64,000 nucleotides of DNA from positions 1,364,001-1,428,000 of the forward strand of contig CP048469.1 in assembly GCA_025559845.1 (NCBI GenBank). Direction: 5' to 3'. The translations under genes were made by a program, and so were the position numbers. This DNA is from Agrobacterium tumefaciens. GTDB lineage: Bacteria; Pseudomonadota; Alphaproteobacteria; Rhizobiales; Rhizobiaceae. Position 1 is the stretch's first letter, and each line of letters begins with the position of its first letter. The notes under the pieces are model-generated. The model was not told the DNA's origin. It was given only the letters and a program-made list of their open reading frames with translations, and did not search any database. Positions 1-8,197 of the stretch are shown here, piece by piece.

Positions 1-616
1 CGCCTTCCAGTTTGAGGGTTGATGCGTCGATTTCCTGACGGATGGTGGAGATGCCCATCCAGATGGCGGTCATGGAGCGCAGGGCGCCTTCGACGAGGAG
101 GTCGACGTCGTAGCCGGGGTCGAAATTGCAGAGGTCGACCTGGCCGTTTTCCACCACCAGCCACCAGCATCGCTGCGAGGCGGAAAGTTCGGGGTACAGA
201 AACTGAATCGTGCAGCGGCGCGGCGGCAGTCTTCCGGCATCGAGGTTGCGGCGCATGTCCCACATCAAGAGAGACGGGTCGAGGTTCTTGAGCGACAGGC
301 GCGACTCCATCCAGCGCTGCGACCAGTTGCCCAGCCCGACGATCAGCGGGCGCAGCTCCTCGCCAGCGGCGGTGAGCTGGTAATCGTTGATGCCGCCGGC
401 ATTGCGCGTGACCGTGATGATGCCGGAGTGTTCGAGTTCCTTCAGCCGCTTGGACAGCAGCGCCGGAGACATTTTGGGCAGGCCGCGACGCAGCTCGTTA
501 AAGCGTGTCGAGCCGCAGAGGAGTTCGCGCACCACCAATGGCGTCCAGCGCGAACAGAGGACTTCCGCTGCCATAGAGACGGGGCAGAACTGCCCATAGC
601 CGTGACGCTCTACCAT
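1..616 (-). CDS. HxlR-family winged-helix regulator (C-terminus off the window)
   Basis: The minus strand is open from an ATG at 614-616 to the window edge, giving about 205 residues without a stop; the C-terminus lies outside. The N-terminal part has the HxlR layout: a start with CPVSMAAEVL, then SRWTPLVVRELL, GSTRFNELRRGLP and MSPALLSKRLKELE, followed by the wing (TVTRNAGGINDYQLTAAG). HxlR proteins are small winged-helix DNA-binding regulators. The extra C-terminal domain of over 100 residues is longer than in classic HxlR and is of unknown role (perhaps SCP2-like). It is divergent from the acyl-CoA dehydrogenase gene at 810, which it may control. The family call is firm; the target is inferred. 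Confidence 0.85.
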   Translation of the reverse strand, partial: MVERHGYGQFCPVSMAAEVLCSRWTPLVVRELLCGSTRFNELRRGLPKMSPALLSKRLKELEHSGIITVTRNAGGINDYQLTAAGEELRPLIVGLGNWSQRWMESRLSLKNLDPSLLMWDMRRNLDAGRLPPRRCTIQFLYPELSASQRCWWLVVENGQVDLCNFDPGYDVDLLVEGALRSMTAIWMGISTIRQEIDASTLKLEG

Positions 617-736
617 GGGGACCTCCAGAGGTCTGATGGCCCCAAGAATATTGCAAAGCGGCCGTTCCGCCAATGCCCCATCCGGGTGTGCCCCGCCCGC
701 AACGACAAGGCGGTTCGACCGAGGTTTTGAGCAGTA

Positions 737-748
737 CAGTTCCTGAAC
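737..748. promoter_or_regulatory. Short palindrome between divergent HxlR and acyl-CoA dehydrogenase genes
   Basis: The dyad AGTTC-CT-GAACT lies in the 190-base divergent spacer, about 60 bases before the acyl-CoA dehydrogenase start. HxlR dimers bind short palindromes, so this is a candidate operator. This is sequence symmetry only. Confidence 0.3.
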
Positions 749-809
749 TAGCGGCAGCTCTGAAACGGGCGCAAAATTTCAGTCCTGATCTCGAGGAGGA
801 GGACTTGAA

Positions 810-1967
810 ATGCTCGGGCTTGTAGAACCAATGGAAAGACCGGTCGGCGGTCCCTCGATTGCCGAACGAACCCGTTCCGTGTTGCAGACGCTTGCGGAAC
901 GCGCCGCATCGATCGATGAAAACGATGACTTCGTGGGCCAGAATTACGGCCTGTTGAAAGAGGCCGGTCTGGTGCATGCGGGTGTTCCCGAAGAGCTGGG
1001 CGGGCTGGGTGCAGAGGTGCCGGAACTGGCAGAGATGCTGAAATCGCTGGCGCATGTCTGCGGCTCCACCGCGCTTGCCTTTTCCATGCACACCCATCAG
1101 GTCGCCATTCCCGCCTGGCGCTGGCGCCACCAGAAGGTGGCGGCGGTGGAACCGCTGCTGAAACGTGTGGCGGCCGACAGGATCATTCTGCTCTCAAGTG
1201 GAGGGTCGGACTGGATCGGCGGATCGGGCAAGGCAACGAAGGTGGATGGCGGCTACCGCATCGCGGCACGCAAACGCTTCACCTCCGGTGCGGCCGCAGG
1301 CAATGTTCTGATGACCGGCGCGATTTATGAAGGCGACGACGGCAGCCGCAGCGTCATTCACTTTGGCGCACCGATGGCCGCGCCCGAGGTTTCCATAGAG
1401 GAGACCTGGCGCACGATGGGCATGCGGGGCACCGGCTCGAACGATGTCATCATCGATGACCTGTTCATACCGGATGCGAACGTCGCCTTTTCCAGAACAG
1501 CAGGACAATGGCATCCGGTGTTCCAGGTCATCGCCACGGTGGCCTTTCCGCTGATCTATGCCGTCTATCTCGGCATCGCCGAAAACGCTCGCGACATTGC
1601 CATCAACATGGTGCGCGGCAAGACCAGCAGCGAGCACACGATTGGCCTGATCGGGCGCATGGACACGGCACTGAGAGCCGCACAGCTTGCCCACCGCTGG
1701 ATGCTGGAGGTGGTGGCGAAAAACGCGCCTTCGGCCGAGACGGTCAACGAGGTGATGATCGGTCGCTCACTGGTGGCACGCCACGCCATCGAGGTGGCGG
1801 AACTGGCCATGGAGGTTGCCGGTGGCGCCGCCTTCTATCGCGACAACGGGCTGGAACGCTGCTTCCGCGATATTCAGGGCGCGCGTTACCACCCCATGCA
1901 GCCGGGCGCCCAGGCACATTATGCCGGAGCATGCGCACTGGGATTGCCGACGGACACGATCTACTGA
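810..1967 (+). CDS. Acyl-CoA dehydrogenase family protein
   Basis: A 385-residue protein of the FAD-dependent acyl-CoA dehydrogenase fold, near full family length. The N-terminal helical domain includes ENDDFVGQNYGLLKEAGL and VPEELGGLGAEVPELAEML. The central beta domain holds the flavin/substrate strands (IILLSSGGSDWIGG; RKRFTSGAA; TWRTMGMRGTGSNDVIIDDL). The C-terminal helical domain includes EVAGGAAFYRDNGLERCFRD and ends ALGLPTDTIY. I cannot place the usual catalytic glutamate, so substrate and even true dehydrogenase activity are open; related flavin monooxygenases share this architecture. The start ATG at 810 follows GAGGAGGA (spacing about 8). It is divergent from the HxlR regulator. Confidence 0.85.
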   Translation: MLGLVEPMERPVGGPSIAERTRSVLQTLAERAASIDENDDFVGQNYGLLKEAGLVHAGVPEELGGLGAEVPELAEMLKSLAHVCGSTALAFSMHTHQVAIPAWRWRHQKVAAVEPLLKRVAADRIILLSSGGSDWIGGSGKATKVDGGYRIAARKRFTSGAAAGNVLMTGAIYEGDDGSRSVIHFGAPMAAPEVSIEETWRTMGMRGTGSNDVIIDDLFIPDANVAFSRTAGQWHPVFQVIATVAFPLIYAVYLGIAENARDIAINMVRGKTSSEHTIGLIGRMDTALRAAQLAHRWMLEVVAKNAPSAETVNEVMIGRSLVARHAIEVAELAMEVAGGAAFYRDNGLERCFRDIQGARYHPMQPGAQAHYAGACALGLPTDTIY

Positions 1968-1976
1968 TCGAAAACG

Positions 1977-1998
1977 CTGGCCGGTCCTGTCCGGCCAG
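1977..1998. terminator. Bidirectional hairpin between convergent genes
   Basis: Perfect inverted repeat CTGGCCGG-N6-CCGGCCAG between the stop of the acyl-CoA dehydrogenase and the stop of the convergent gene at 2013. An AAAA run precedes it, which suits termination on the minus strand. Confidence 0.6.
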
Positions 1999-2012
1999 CC
2001 CCAACCGGTGCC

Positions 2013-2468
2013 CTAGCAAGCGGGCCGCAGATAGGTCCTGAAATAGTCACCCGATGTCCAGATGCCAGCCCTGAGCTTCGCATCCACCGCTTCGGGTGTG
2101 GTGGGGACCAGCAGCAGCATACGCTCGGCGATGGTATCACCGGGCCGCATGATATCGGCGATGCAGGCCAGTTCTTCATCGAGATCGATATCCTCCGGCA
2201 GCGCCGCCATACGTCGCTCCGCCAGAATGGCGACCTCGTGCAAGGCGTTGCGCAGCCCCAAAAGCTCAAGATCGTCAGGGCTGAGAGCTGCGGTATCGAG
2301 CGAAATGCCCCCCGCATCCCAGCCTGCAAAATCAAGGTTTTCGATCTGCTCTCGGACGAATTGTAAAATGGATTTTTCCAGCTTGTTGAGAGAGTTAAAC
2401 AGGTTTTCTCGATCATTGCGTGAGAGTGCGGACGGAATGAATGTCGGGTTCAGGGTCAGCTTGAACAT
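2013..2468 (-). CDS. Hypothetical protein, 151 aa
   Basis: I do not recognise this family. The predicted protein starts MFKLTLNPTFIPSALSRND, is acidic in the middle (LPEDIDLDEELACIADIM) and ends SGDYFRTYLRPAC. No membrane segment or signal peptide is visible. The ATG at 2466-2468 is preferred over an upstream in-frame start at 2591, because the extra 41 residues (RRELQNVFLERHRRLRRP) look like translated non-coding DNA. It is convergent with the acyl-CoA dehydrogenase gene, with a hairpin between them. Confidence 0.6.
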   Translation of the reverse strand: MFKLTLNPTFIPSALSRNDRENLFNSLNKLEKSILQFVREQIENLDFAGWDAGGISLDTAALSPDDLELLGLRNALHEVAILAERRMAALPEDIDLDEELACIADIMRPGDTIAERMLLLVPTTPEAVDAKLRAGIWTSGDYFRTYLRPAC

Positions 2469-3270
2469 CAGGCCCCACCCCTGACTCTGGCAAGGCCGTC
2501 TGAGACGGCGATGTCGCTCCAAGAAAACATTCTGCAACTCTCTCCTGTAGATTATGCCGGGATGATAAGCGCGTCCGGCGCATGTGGGCAAGCGAAATAT
2601 GAATTAATTCCTATATCATTTGCGTTTCGAGACATATGTCGTTCTAATTCATATGGTTAGGTGGCTAGGAAAAATTTCAACCTGAAATATGGTTCCGGAA
2701 TTGGGGTGAAACACCGGCGATAGGTCTCGATCGATGCGATCAGCGGCCTATCCGTCTTGCCCTGAAACAGATTTTGGCACTTGCCGGACTGTCATTTAGA
2801 AAGCCGGGATTTCGTGTTTCGATGCTAAAATAACGCTTCTTTCTAGTGCGCAACAAACTCCAGCAATACATTGATATAAAACGAATTTAATCGCGATGGC
2901 AGGACGTTTTTCAAGGTGTTTATGTTTGACGTTTACGTCAAATCTTGTGGCGAGTGCGATGATAGCCGGAGACCGGAAAATGACGTGGTTTAACAAGGCC
3001 GTCACCTTCATCCGCCGCTTGGGCTGCTGCACATTCACATGGCCCATACACCCACCGTGATACCGCTGATGCCGGACGTCAATGTCGGCTCAATCCCACC
3101 CCGTTTATGCGCATCGCCCCTCTGGAGGGGTGAGAACCAGCTCGCCAACGATGTGCAGCACGGCCCGGCAAAACGCTGGATGTGAAGCCTGAGCATCTAT
3201 CGGCGCTACAGGCGCGGCGGTATCGAACCGGCCGGGAGATTTCACCGCCTTCGTTTCAGGTCACCTCGCT
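2469..3270. other. Long intergenic stretch without a convincing gene
   Basis: About 800 bases, more AT-rich than the flanks on the left side. The only long frame (2796-3047, minus) has no domain signature and no clear ribosome site. The region holds a strong palindrome at 2925-2942, described separately. It may be a decayed region at the left side of the prophage module, but I see no recognisable remnant. Confidence 0.5.
2925..2942. promoter_or_regulatory. Perfect 18-base palindrome TTTGACG-TTTA-CGTCAAA
   Basis: The sequence TTTGACGTTTACGTCAAA has 7-base arms and a 4-base centre. It resembles MerR-family operators such as the LiuR sites that control branched-chain amino acid and acyl-CoA catabolism genes in proteobacteria. 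No such gene lies next to it, so it is either an orphan operator left by a deletion or a site for an unlinked regulator. The LiuR-like label is an inference from shape and core. Confidence 0.4.
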
Positions 3271-3576
3271 TCAGGCCACCTCTTTGTGCAGCGCCACCGC
3301 ATCGGCCCACTCGGCGGCGGCATAGCGGCCGACGCGCGTTCTGTCGTTCTGGATGATCAGGGCAATGCGCCTGAACAGTTCCGCCTCGAATGGTGTCTCC
3401 AGCTCTGCCACGTCCGACAGGCAGGTGCCGTCTTCCAGATAAAGTTCCGTCACGAGGAAACCTTCGTCATCGCCTTCCAGTTCGGCGCGGCCGGAAATCA
3501 TCACACCGCTGTCAAAACGACCATGCACGGCGATGCTGAGTTCATCGAATTCGAATGTGGCGCTGATGGGTGCCAA
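3271..3576 (-). CDS. Hypothetical protein, 101 aa, next to the phage packaging genes
   Basis: Unrecognised, acidic small protein (MAPISATFEFDELSIAVHG; GDDEGFLVTELYLEDGT; LFRRIALIIQNDRTRVGRYA). The alternating hydrophobic pattern in the first half suggests a beta-rich fold and the C-terminal part looks helical. It sits 370 bases upstream of the terminase genes and is transcribed away from them. It may belong to the phage module or to the host flank. The coding call rests on codon bias and a continuous frame. Confidence 0.55.
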   Translation of the reverse strand: MAPISATFEFDELSIAVHGRFDSGVMISGRAELEGDDEGFLVTELYLEDGTCLSDVAELETPFEAELFRRIALIIQNDRTRVGRYAAAEWADAVALHKEVA

Positions 3577-3948
3577 GGCGTCTCTCCTGATTGCTGCGGC
3601 TTCCGGCCAGAACAGGGCAGACTTGGTTGTCGTGTAAATCAGGCTGCAAACAGCGAGGCGAAGCGAGTGCCACTGACCATTTCCGGTGGCTTCCGGAAGC
3701 TTAGGGAAAGCGCCTTTTTTCCTCTATGCGTTTGAAAATGAATAAGTGATGCAGGTGTTTTCAAAAACCGGCATAGGGCCTGAAGAACAATGCCTCCAGC
3801 CTTCGGCCCGCCCGCTGTTTTTGCATGATATCTGCGGAGCTGTTTGGAGCCGATGCGCGTCACTTAAACATTTTCAATGTCTTGCTGACGTTTTCTCACA
3901 CAACCATTGAGCTGTTAGAGGAATTCCGAAACGGAGGCATGACGCGCT
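3577..3948. other. Intergenic leader upstream of the terminase genes
   Basis: About 370 bases with no convincing gene; a frame on the minus strand (3639-3863) lacks domain features and a good start. AT-rich patches just before 3949 may hold the promoter for the packaging genes. No attachment site, tRNA or integrase is visible here. Confidence 0.45.
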
Positions 3949-4587
3949 ATGACATCACTGACGCCAAAACAGGCCCGCTTTGTGGACGAATATCTGCTGG
4001 ATCTGAACGCCACGCAGGCCGCCATCCGGGCCGGTTACCGCAAACATGCGGCGGGCAGAATGGGCTCGCACCTGCTGAGAGACCCTGCCATTGCCGCAGA
4101 GATCGAGACGGCGAAAAAGGAGCGCGCCGCACGCACGCAGATCGATGCCGACTGGGTGCTGAAACGCATTGGCGAAGAACTCTCGGCCGACATGGCCGAT
4201 CTCTATGACGACCACGGTGATCTCCTGCCGATCGAAGACTGGCCGCTGATCTGGCGGCAGGGTCTGGTCTCGGGCGTGGATATTCTGGCGCTTTATGAAG
4301 GCGAAGGTGAAGACCGCAGGCTGGTTGGGCAGGTGAAGAAACTGAAGCTGGTGGACCGCACACGGCGGCTGGAACTGGTTGGCAAACACATCAGGGTCAA
4401 TGCCTTCCAGGAGGTGTTTGAGCACAAGGGGCTGAACGCGCTGGCCGACCGGCTGGAGCGGGCCGGCAAACGTCTGGAAAGCGATGCAAGACCCCTCGCC
4501 GCACCTTTGAGCGATGGCGCGGCCCACGCTGAGATCGACACAGGAATGCAAGAACAGGACGCCGCAGACGATGCCACCAACCCCTGA
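3949..4587 (+). CDS. Phage terminase small subunit
   Basis: The 212-residue protein opens with the Terminase_2 signature: LTPKQARFVDEYLLDLNATQ, then AAIRAGYRKHAAGRMGSHLL and DPAIAAEIETAKKERA. This is the helix-turn-helix DNA-recognition domain that selects phage DNA for packaging and hands it to the large subunit. The C-terminal half (residues about 110-212) carries an oligomerisation-type helical region (GLNALADRLERAGKRLESD). The ATG at 3949 lies about 10 bases after GGAGG. It overlaps the terminase large gene by 17 bases, so the two are translationally coupled. Confidence 0.9.
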   Translation: MTSLTPKQARFVDEYLLDLNATQAAIRAGYRKHAAGRMGSHLLRDPAIAAEIETAKKERAARTQIDADWVLKRIGEELSADMADLYDDHGDLLPIEDWPLIWRQGLVSGVDILALYEGEGEDRRLVGQVKKLKLVDRTRRLELVGKHIRVNAFQEVFEHKGLNALADRLERAGKRLESDARPLAAPLSDGAAHAEIDTGMQEQDAADDATNP

Positions 4588-6082
4588 CAGCGACGACAAC
4601 AGGCTGATCGAGCTTGCCGCCTCCTGCCGCTTCAGTCCGAGGCGCTGGAGCCGGCTGGCGTGGGACTGGGGGGTCGGCGAACTGGCCGGTCACGATGGCC
4701 CGCGCGGCTGGCAGGATGACATCAACGACATCATTGGCCGGCATCTCGAAAACCCGGCAACGCGGTATCAGCCGCTGCAGATCTCGGTGGCATCCGGCCA
4801 CGGCATTGGCAAGTCGGCGGAAATGGGCATGTTGTCCAACTGGGCCATGTCCTGTTTTGCCGATTGCCGCATCGTCACCACCGCCAACACCGAGGGCCAG
4901 CTTCGCACCAAGACCGCGCCGGAAATCGGCAAGTGGTTTCGCATGTCGATCACCGCCCACTGGTTCGACATTCAGACCATGTCGATCAAGAGCAGAGACC
5001 CGAGACGCGGCGAGAGCTGGCGGCAGGATTTCATTCCCTGGAGCGAACACAACACCGAGGCCTTTGCCGGGCTGCACAACAAGGGGAAGATCATTCTGCT
5101 GCTGTTCGACGAGGCCTCGAAAATCCACGACAGGGTGTGGGAGGTTGCCGAAGGTGCGCTGACGGATGAAGACACCGTCATCATCTGGGTGGTGTTTGGC
5201 AACCCGACGCGCAACAGCGGCCGCTTTCGCGAATGTTTCCGCCGCTTCCGCCACCGCTGGATTGGCCGGCAGATCGACAGCCGCACCATTCCCGGCACCA
5301 ACAAGCAGTTCCTGCAACGCATGGTCGATGACCACGGCGAAGACAGCGATTATGTGAAGGTGCGAGTCCGGGGGCAGTTCCCGTCGCAATCCGCCATGCA
5401 GTTCATTTCCGCCGACGACGTGGACAAGGCGCGCGCCGTGCACCTGCGCAACGCGCAATATGGCTTCGCCCCCGTCATCATCGGCGTCGACCCCTCATGG
5501 ACCGGCGACGACCCGACCGTGATCATGCTGCGGCAGGGGCTGTTTTCCAGACGCCTCGCCTCCATTCCCCGCAACGACAACGACATCGAGGTGGCAAACC
5601 TGATTGCCCGCTTTGAAGACGACTATCAGGCCGACGCCGTGTTCGTGGATGCGGGGTATGGCACCGGCATCGTCAGCGCCGGCACAACCATGGGCCGCTC
5701 CTGGCAACTGGTATGGTTCGGCTCCACCAGAACGCTCGACCCCGGCTTCTACAACATGCGCTCCTACATCTGGGGGCAGATGAAACGCTGGATCAAGGCA
5801 GGCGGCGCCATCGACCCACGGAACGAAACGCTCTATCAGGACCTCGTCGGCCCCGAAACCGTGGCCCGCATCGACGGCAAGATCCAGCTTGAAAGCAAGC
5901 AGGACATGAAAGAACGCGGCATCCCCTCCCCAAACGAAGGCGACGCCCTTGCCCTCACCTTCACCCAACCCGTCACCAGAAAACTGCGCACCCGCAAGGC
6001 CGTAACCCTGCCGGATGGCACCACGGTTTATGAACCGGGCGTGATGCGCGCGGATACGGAATATGATCCGTTGGGTGGGTGA
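4571..6082 (+). CDS. Phage terminase large subunit (packaging ATPase/nuclease)
   Basis: The motor that translocates and cuts phage DNA. The ATPase domain has Walker A ASGHGIGKSAEMG and Walker B ILLLFDEAS. The RNase H-like nuclease domain has the first acidic strand IIGVDPSWTGDD, a second (AVFVDAGYGTG) and a third acidic site in NEGDALALTF near the C-terminus. All key residues look intact, so the enzyme should be functional. The chosen start is ATG 4571 (MPPTPDSDDN), which overlaps the small subunit; an in-frame start at 4514 would add 19 residues. The normal next gene, the portal, lies 9 kb away. Confidence 0.92.
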   Translation: MPPTPDSDDNRLIELAASCRFSPRRWSRLAWDWGVGELAGHDGPRGWQDDINDIIGRHLENPATRYQPLQISVASGHGIGKSAEMGMLSNWAMSCFADCRIVTTANTEGQLRTKTAPEIGKWFRMSITAHWFDIQTMSIKSRDPRRGESWRQDFIPWSEHNTEAFAGLHNKGKIILLLFDEASKIHDRVWEVAEGALTDEDTVIIWVVFGNPTRNSGRFRECFRRFRHRWIGRQIDSRTIPGTNKQFLQRMVDDHGEDSDYVKVRVRGQFPSQSAMQFISADDVDKARAVHLRNAQYGFAPVIIGVDPSWTGDDPTVIMLRQGLFSRRLASIPRNDNDIEVANLIARFEDDYQADAVFVDAGYGTGIVSAGTTMGRSWQLVWFGSTRTLDPGFYNMRSYIWGQMKRWIKAGGAIDPRNETLYQDLVGPETVARIDGKIQLESKQDMKERGIPSPNEGDALALTFTQPVTRKLRTRKAVTLPDGTTVYEPGVMRADTEYDPLGG

Positions 6083-6096
6083 GTGTTTGGGGTGGG

Positions 6097-6810
6097 TTAA
6101 TCGCTGTTGTTTGCCAGCAATAGGATGACCGGGTCAGAGCTATCTCGCGCCCGGATGTAGCTGCTCTCTATCAACGTGCGAAGGCGTAGTGCATCGGAAG
6201 CGATCTTGTCGAGGTTTTCCTGTGTGCAATCGATGGGATAGAGCCCTTCGGCAAGTCTCGGCCTGTTGTATTCGCAAGTAAGTCCTATTTTACCGATCGC
6301 AGCGAGGTATGCAGACAACGACGAAGCCCGAACGTCGCCCGGTGCGAGACGCCCATGCTGAGCAGCATAGAACTGCCGGCCGATATCATCGAGTTTTTCC
6401 TTGATCGACCCATTCGGTGTCAGGACGGTCGCAATCATCGCGACCTGCATGCACACCAATCCACCGCACTGATGCTCCAGGGCAAGCCATTGGCGGTCGT
6501 TCGAGAGCTTAGGCGCCGAACTGACGAACGCCAGAACCGGCACGATACGTTCAAACCCTTCGTCCTGTCCTGAAACTGGTGTGTTGTTTTTGAAGAATAA
6601 ATCTCTGGAGCGCGAGAACATCGATACCGGCAGTGCCTTGACATCAACTCCGCCTGTTTTGCGACGTTGCTGTAGCTCGCCTTCCGTTACAATCATAAGA
6701 AGTCCATCACCTGCGCGAGATCGGTTATACGTGTAGGTAATTGTTCTGGCACGCATGTCCGAGGTGAGCAATACCGCTGTTGGGGTGACGACCACCCGCG
6801 CAGCCGTCAC
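6097..6810 (-). CDS. Hypothetical protein, 237 aa
   Basis: Unrecognised. It contains a beta-rich N-terminal part (ARVVVTPTAVLLTSDMRART), a hydrophobic core segment (FERIVPVLAFVSSAPKL) and four or more cysteines, including CGGLVC around residues 114-119. The C-terminal third is helical (LDKIASDALRLRTLIESSYI). Its start overlaps the stop of the acetyltransferase gene at 6807 by four bases, so the two form a minus-strand operon. Base usage is slightly more AT-rich than the phage genes beside it, consistent with acquired cargo. It begins 14 bases after the terminase stop (convergent). Confidence 0.6.
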   Translation of the reverse strand: MTAARVVVTPTAVLLTSDMRARTITYTYNRSRAGDGLLMIVTEGELQQRRKTGGVDVKALPVSMFSRSRDLFFKNNTPVSGQDEGFERIVPVLAFVSSAPKLSNDRQWLALEHQCGGLVCMQVAMIATVLTPNGSIKEKLDDIGRQFYAAQHGRLAPGDVRASSLSAYLAAIGKIGLTCEYNRPRLAEGLYPIDCTQENLDKIASDALRLRTLIESSYIRARDSSDPVILLLANNSD

Positions 6811-7238
6811 GCTATCGGCTTTGTCATCAGCGGGCTGTCTGGCGATGGGTCGATTACATGCCAGCCCAGTTTCTCGTAAAATGGCACGGCGTTTCGCGCA
6901 GCGTGGACATCCAGCCTCTCTACCCCTTTTGTGGCGGCGAAGGATTGCAGTCTTCGCATCATCGCCGAACCGACGCCACGCCTCTGGTACTCGGGCAGGA
7001 CCGCGACCAGCCGAACAATGCCGACGCCAGCTTGCGCGTCTGCCATATCAAGACGAACGGTTCCGACCGGCGTGCCATCGAGGCTGAAAAGCAGGGGAAA
7101 GTGCCCTTCCCGGTGCTCGTCCGGATGGGTTGGATCATAATTCTCCTGACCGCGCAGTTCGAAGAGAACATGGCGGCGAATGGCGTGGTATGCCTTCCAG
7201 CCGTCGACGTCGTGAGCTTTCAACAGCCGCAATTCCAT
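6807..7238 (-). CDS. GNAT-family N-acetyltransferase
   Basis: A 143-residue GNAT that transfers acetyl from acetyl-CoA to an unknown amine. Motif A is clear: VRLVAVLPEYQRRGVGSAMM, with the Q-R-R-G-V-G pyrophosphate loop. The C-terminal motif B is FYEKLGWHV. The length is normal for a single-domain GNAT. It is the first gene of a two-gene minus-strand unit with the unknown protein at 6097. The substrate cannot be deduced. Confidence 0.85.
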   Translation of the reverse strand: MELRLLKAHDVDGWKAYHAIRRHVLFELRGQENYDPTHPDEHREGHFPLLFSLDGTPVGTVRLDMADAQAGVGIVRLVAVLPEYQRRGVGSAMMRRLQSFAATKGVERLDVHAARNAVPFYEKLGWHVIDPSPDSPLMTKPIA

Positions 7239-7276
7239 CCCGTCGCTCCCATCCCGTAAAGCAACAGACTGGAACG

Positions 7277-7708
7277 TTACGCCGGATAGGTCCAGAGCTC
7301 ATCATCCGCCTTGATCGCGGCGACCGTCGCTCTTGCGCGAATATCCGTATCGGGCTGCTGGTCGAGCGCCATATGATCCGTCTCTATCGTGACCAGAAAC
7401 GCAACCACCTGTTCGTCAGGAGCACCACGCCGCAGCATGCCGGCGGCCTGAACCAGATAGGCGTCATATTCATCGGCAAAAGAAAGCGCCTCGCCCTCGT
7501 CCCACCGCCAGCCGGGACCGAGCAGACCGATCGGGTCCCACAAAGACCAGCCGATGTCTCTCAATCGGGAGAGCCTGATTTTGGGCGGCGGCGTCAGAGG
7601 GGGCATTGGTTCTTCCGGATTGCTGTCTGGTGGACGCGTCTCACCACGTTGATGCTTCGTTGTCCATTCTTTGATGAGACGCTTGGCACGGTTTGATGGA
7701 CGTGGCAT
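7277..7708 (-). CDS. Hypothetical protein, 143 aa, proline-rich N-terminus
   Basis: The first 40 residues are basic and then proline-rich (EEPMPPLTPPPKIRLS) and may be unstructured. The rest reads as a compact helical domain: WSLWDPIGLLGPG, ALSFADEYDAYLVQAAGMLR, EQVVAFLVTIETDHMAL. It somewhat recalls small DUF1871-like proteins, but I am not sure. An internal start at MPPLTPPP would give a shorter protein. It shares orientation with the GNAT gene downstream (38-base gap), so they may be co-transcribed. Confidence 0.6.
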   Translation of the reverse strand: MPRPSNRAKRLIKEWTTKHQRGETRPPDSNPEEPMPPLTPPPKIRLSRLRDIGWSLWDPIGLLGPGWRWDEGEALSFADEYDAYLVQAAGMLRRGAPDEQVVAFLVTIETDHMALDQQPDTDIRARATVAAIKADDELWTYPA

Positions 7709-7910
7709 CGCGCAATCCGAATGTTATGGTGTCACCTCCTGACTTCTGGGGGAAATGCATGATCTGTGTGATCGATTTGATGATGGGAAGGTTGATGACG
7801 CCAAGCTACGGACAGATACTTGGAGCCGTTGGTCAGAAAGGACGAACATTTTTTTCAGCGTGGAACATCCCTCAGGGTCATTGCGCTGCATGGCCCACAG
7901 TTGCATTGCG

Positions 7911-8180
7911 ATGACCTTGCCTGACAAAATAGCCAGAACAGTCAAAACCCTCCAGGCAGCCGGTGGTTTGAAGCGCGTTCGGATCGTGGAACGGTCTGAC
8001 GGCGTTTATCGCCTCGCACCCGAAGAATGGTACAGGTCAATCGATGAGGGAAAACTCATCGCCGAGGGATGGAAACCGATATACGAGCAGTTCGGACTTT
8101 TCGGCGATGTCGCATCGGCCGAGCGTGAAGCAATATCAAGCTTTGACTGGCTGTCGGTTGATTCACGCTCCGGTGATTAG
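7911..8180 (+). CDS. Hypothetical protein, 89 aa
   Basis: Unrecognised short protein starting MTLPDKIARTVKTLQAAGG, with a likely helical N-terminus and a tryptophan-rich C-terminal half (EEWYRSIDEG; EGWKPIYEQFGLFGD). The frame is open further upstream to an ATG at 7755 (KVDDAKLRTDTWSRWSE), which would add 52 residues; neither start has a convincing ribosome site. It is convergent with the CDF transporter gene at 8198. Coding status is moderately likely. Confidence 0.45.
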   Translation: MTLPDKIARTVKTLQAAGGLKRVRIVERSDGVYRLAPEEWYRSIDEGKLIAEGWKPIYEQFGLFGDVASAEREAISSFDWLSVDSRSGD

Positions 8181-8197
8181 GACACCTCTGCCCAAAA

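Noticed and set aside
2796..3047. 83-codon minus-strand frame in the long left intergenic region
   Set aside because: No domain, weak start, and it contains the palindrome at 2925-2942; more likely non-coding.
4397..5458. 353-codon minus-strand frame inside the terminase large gene
   Set aside because: Antisense shadow; the terminase carries intact Walker and nuclease motifs on the plus strand.
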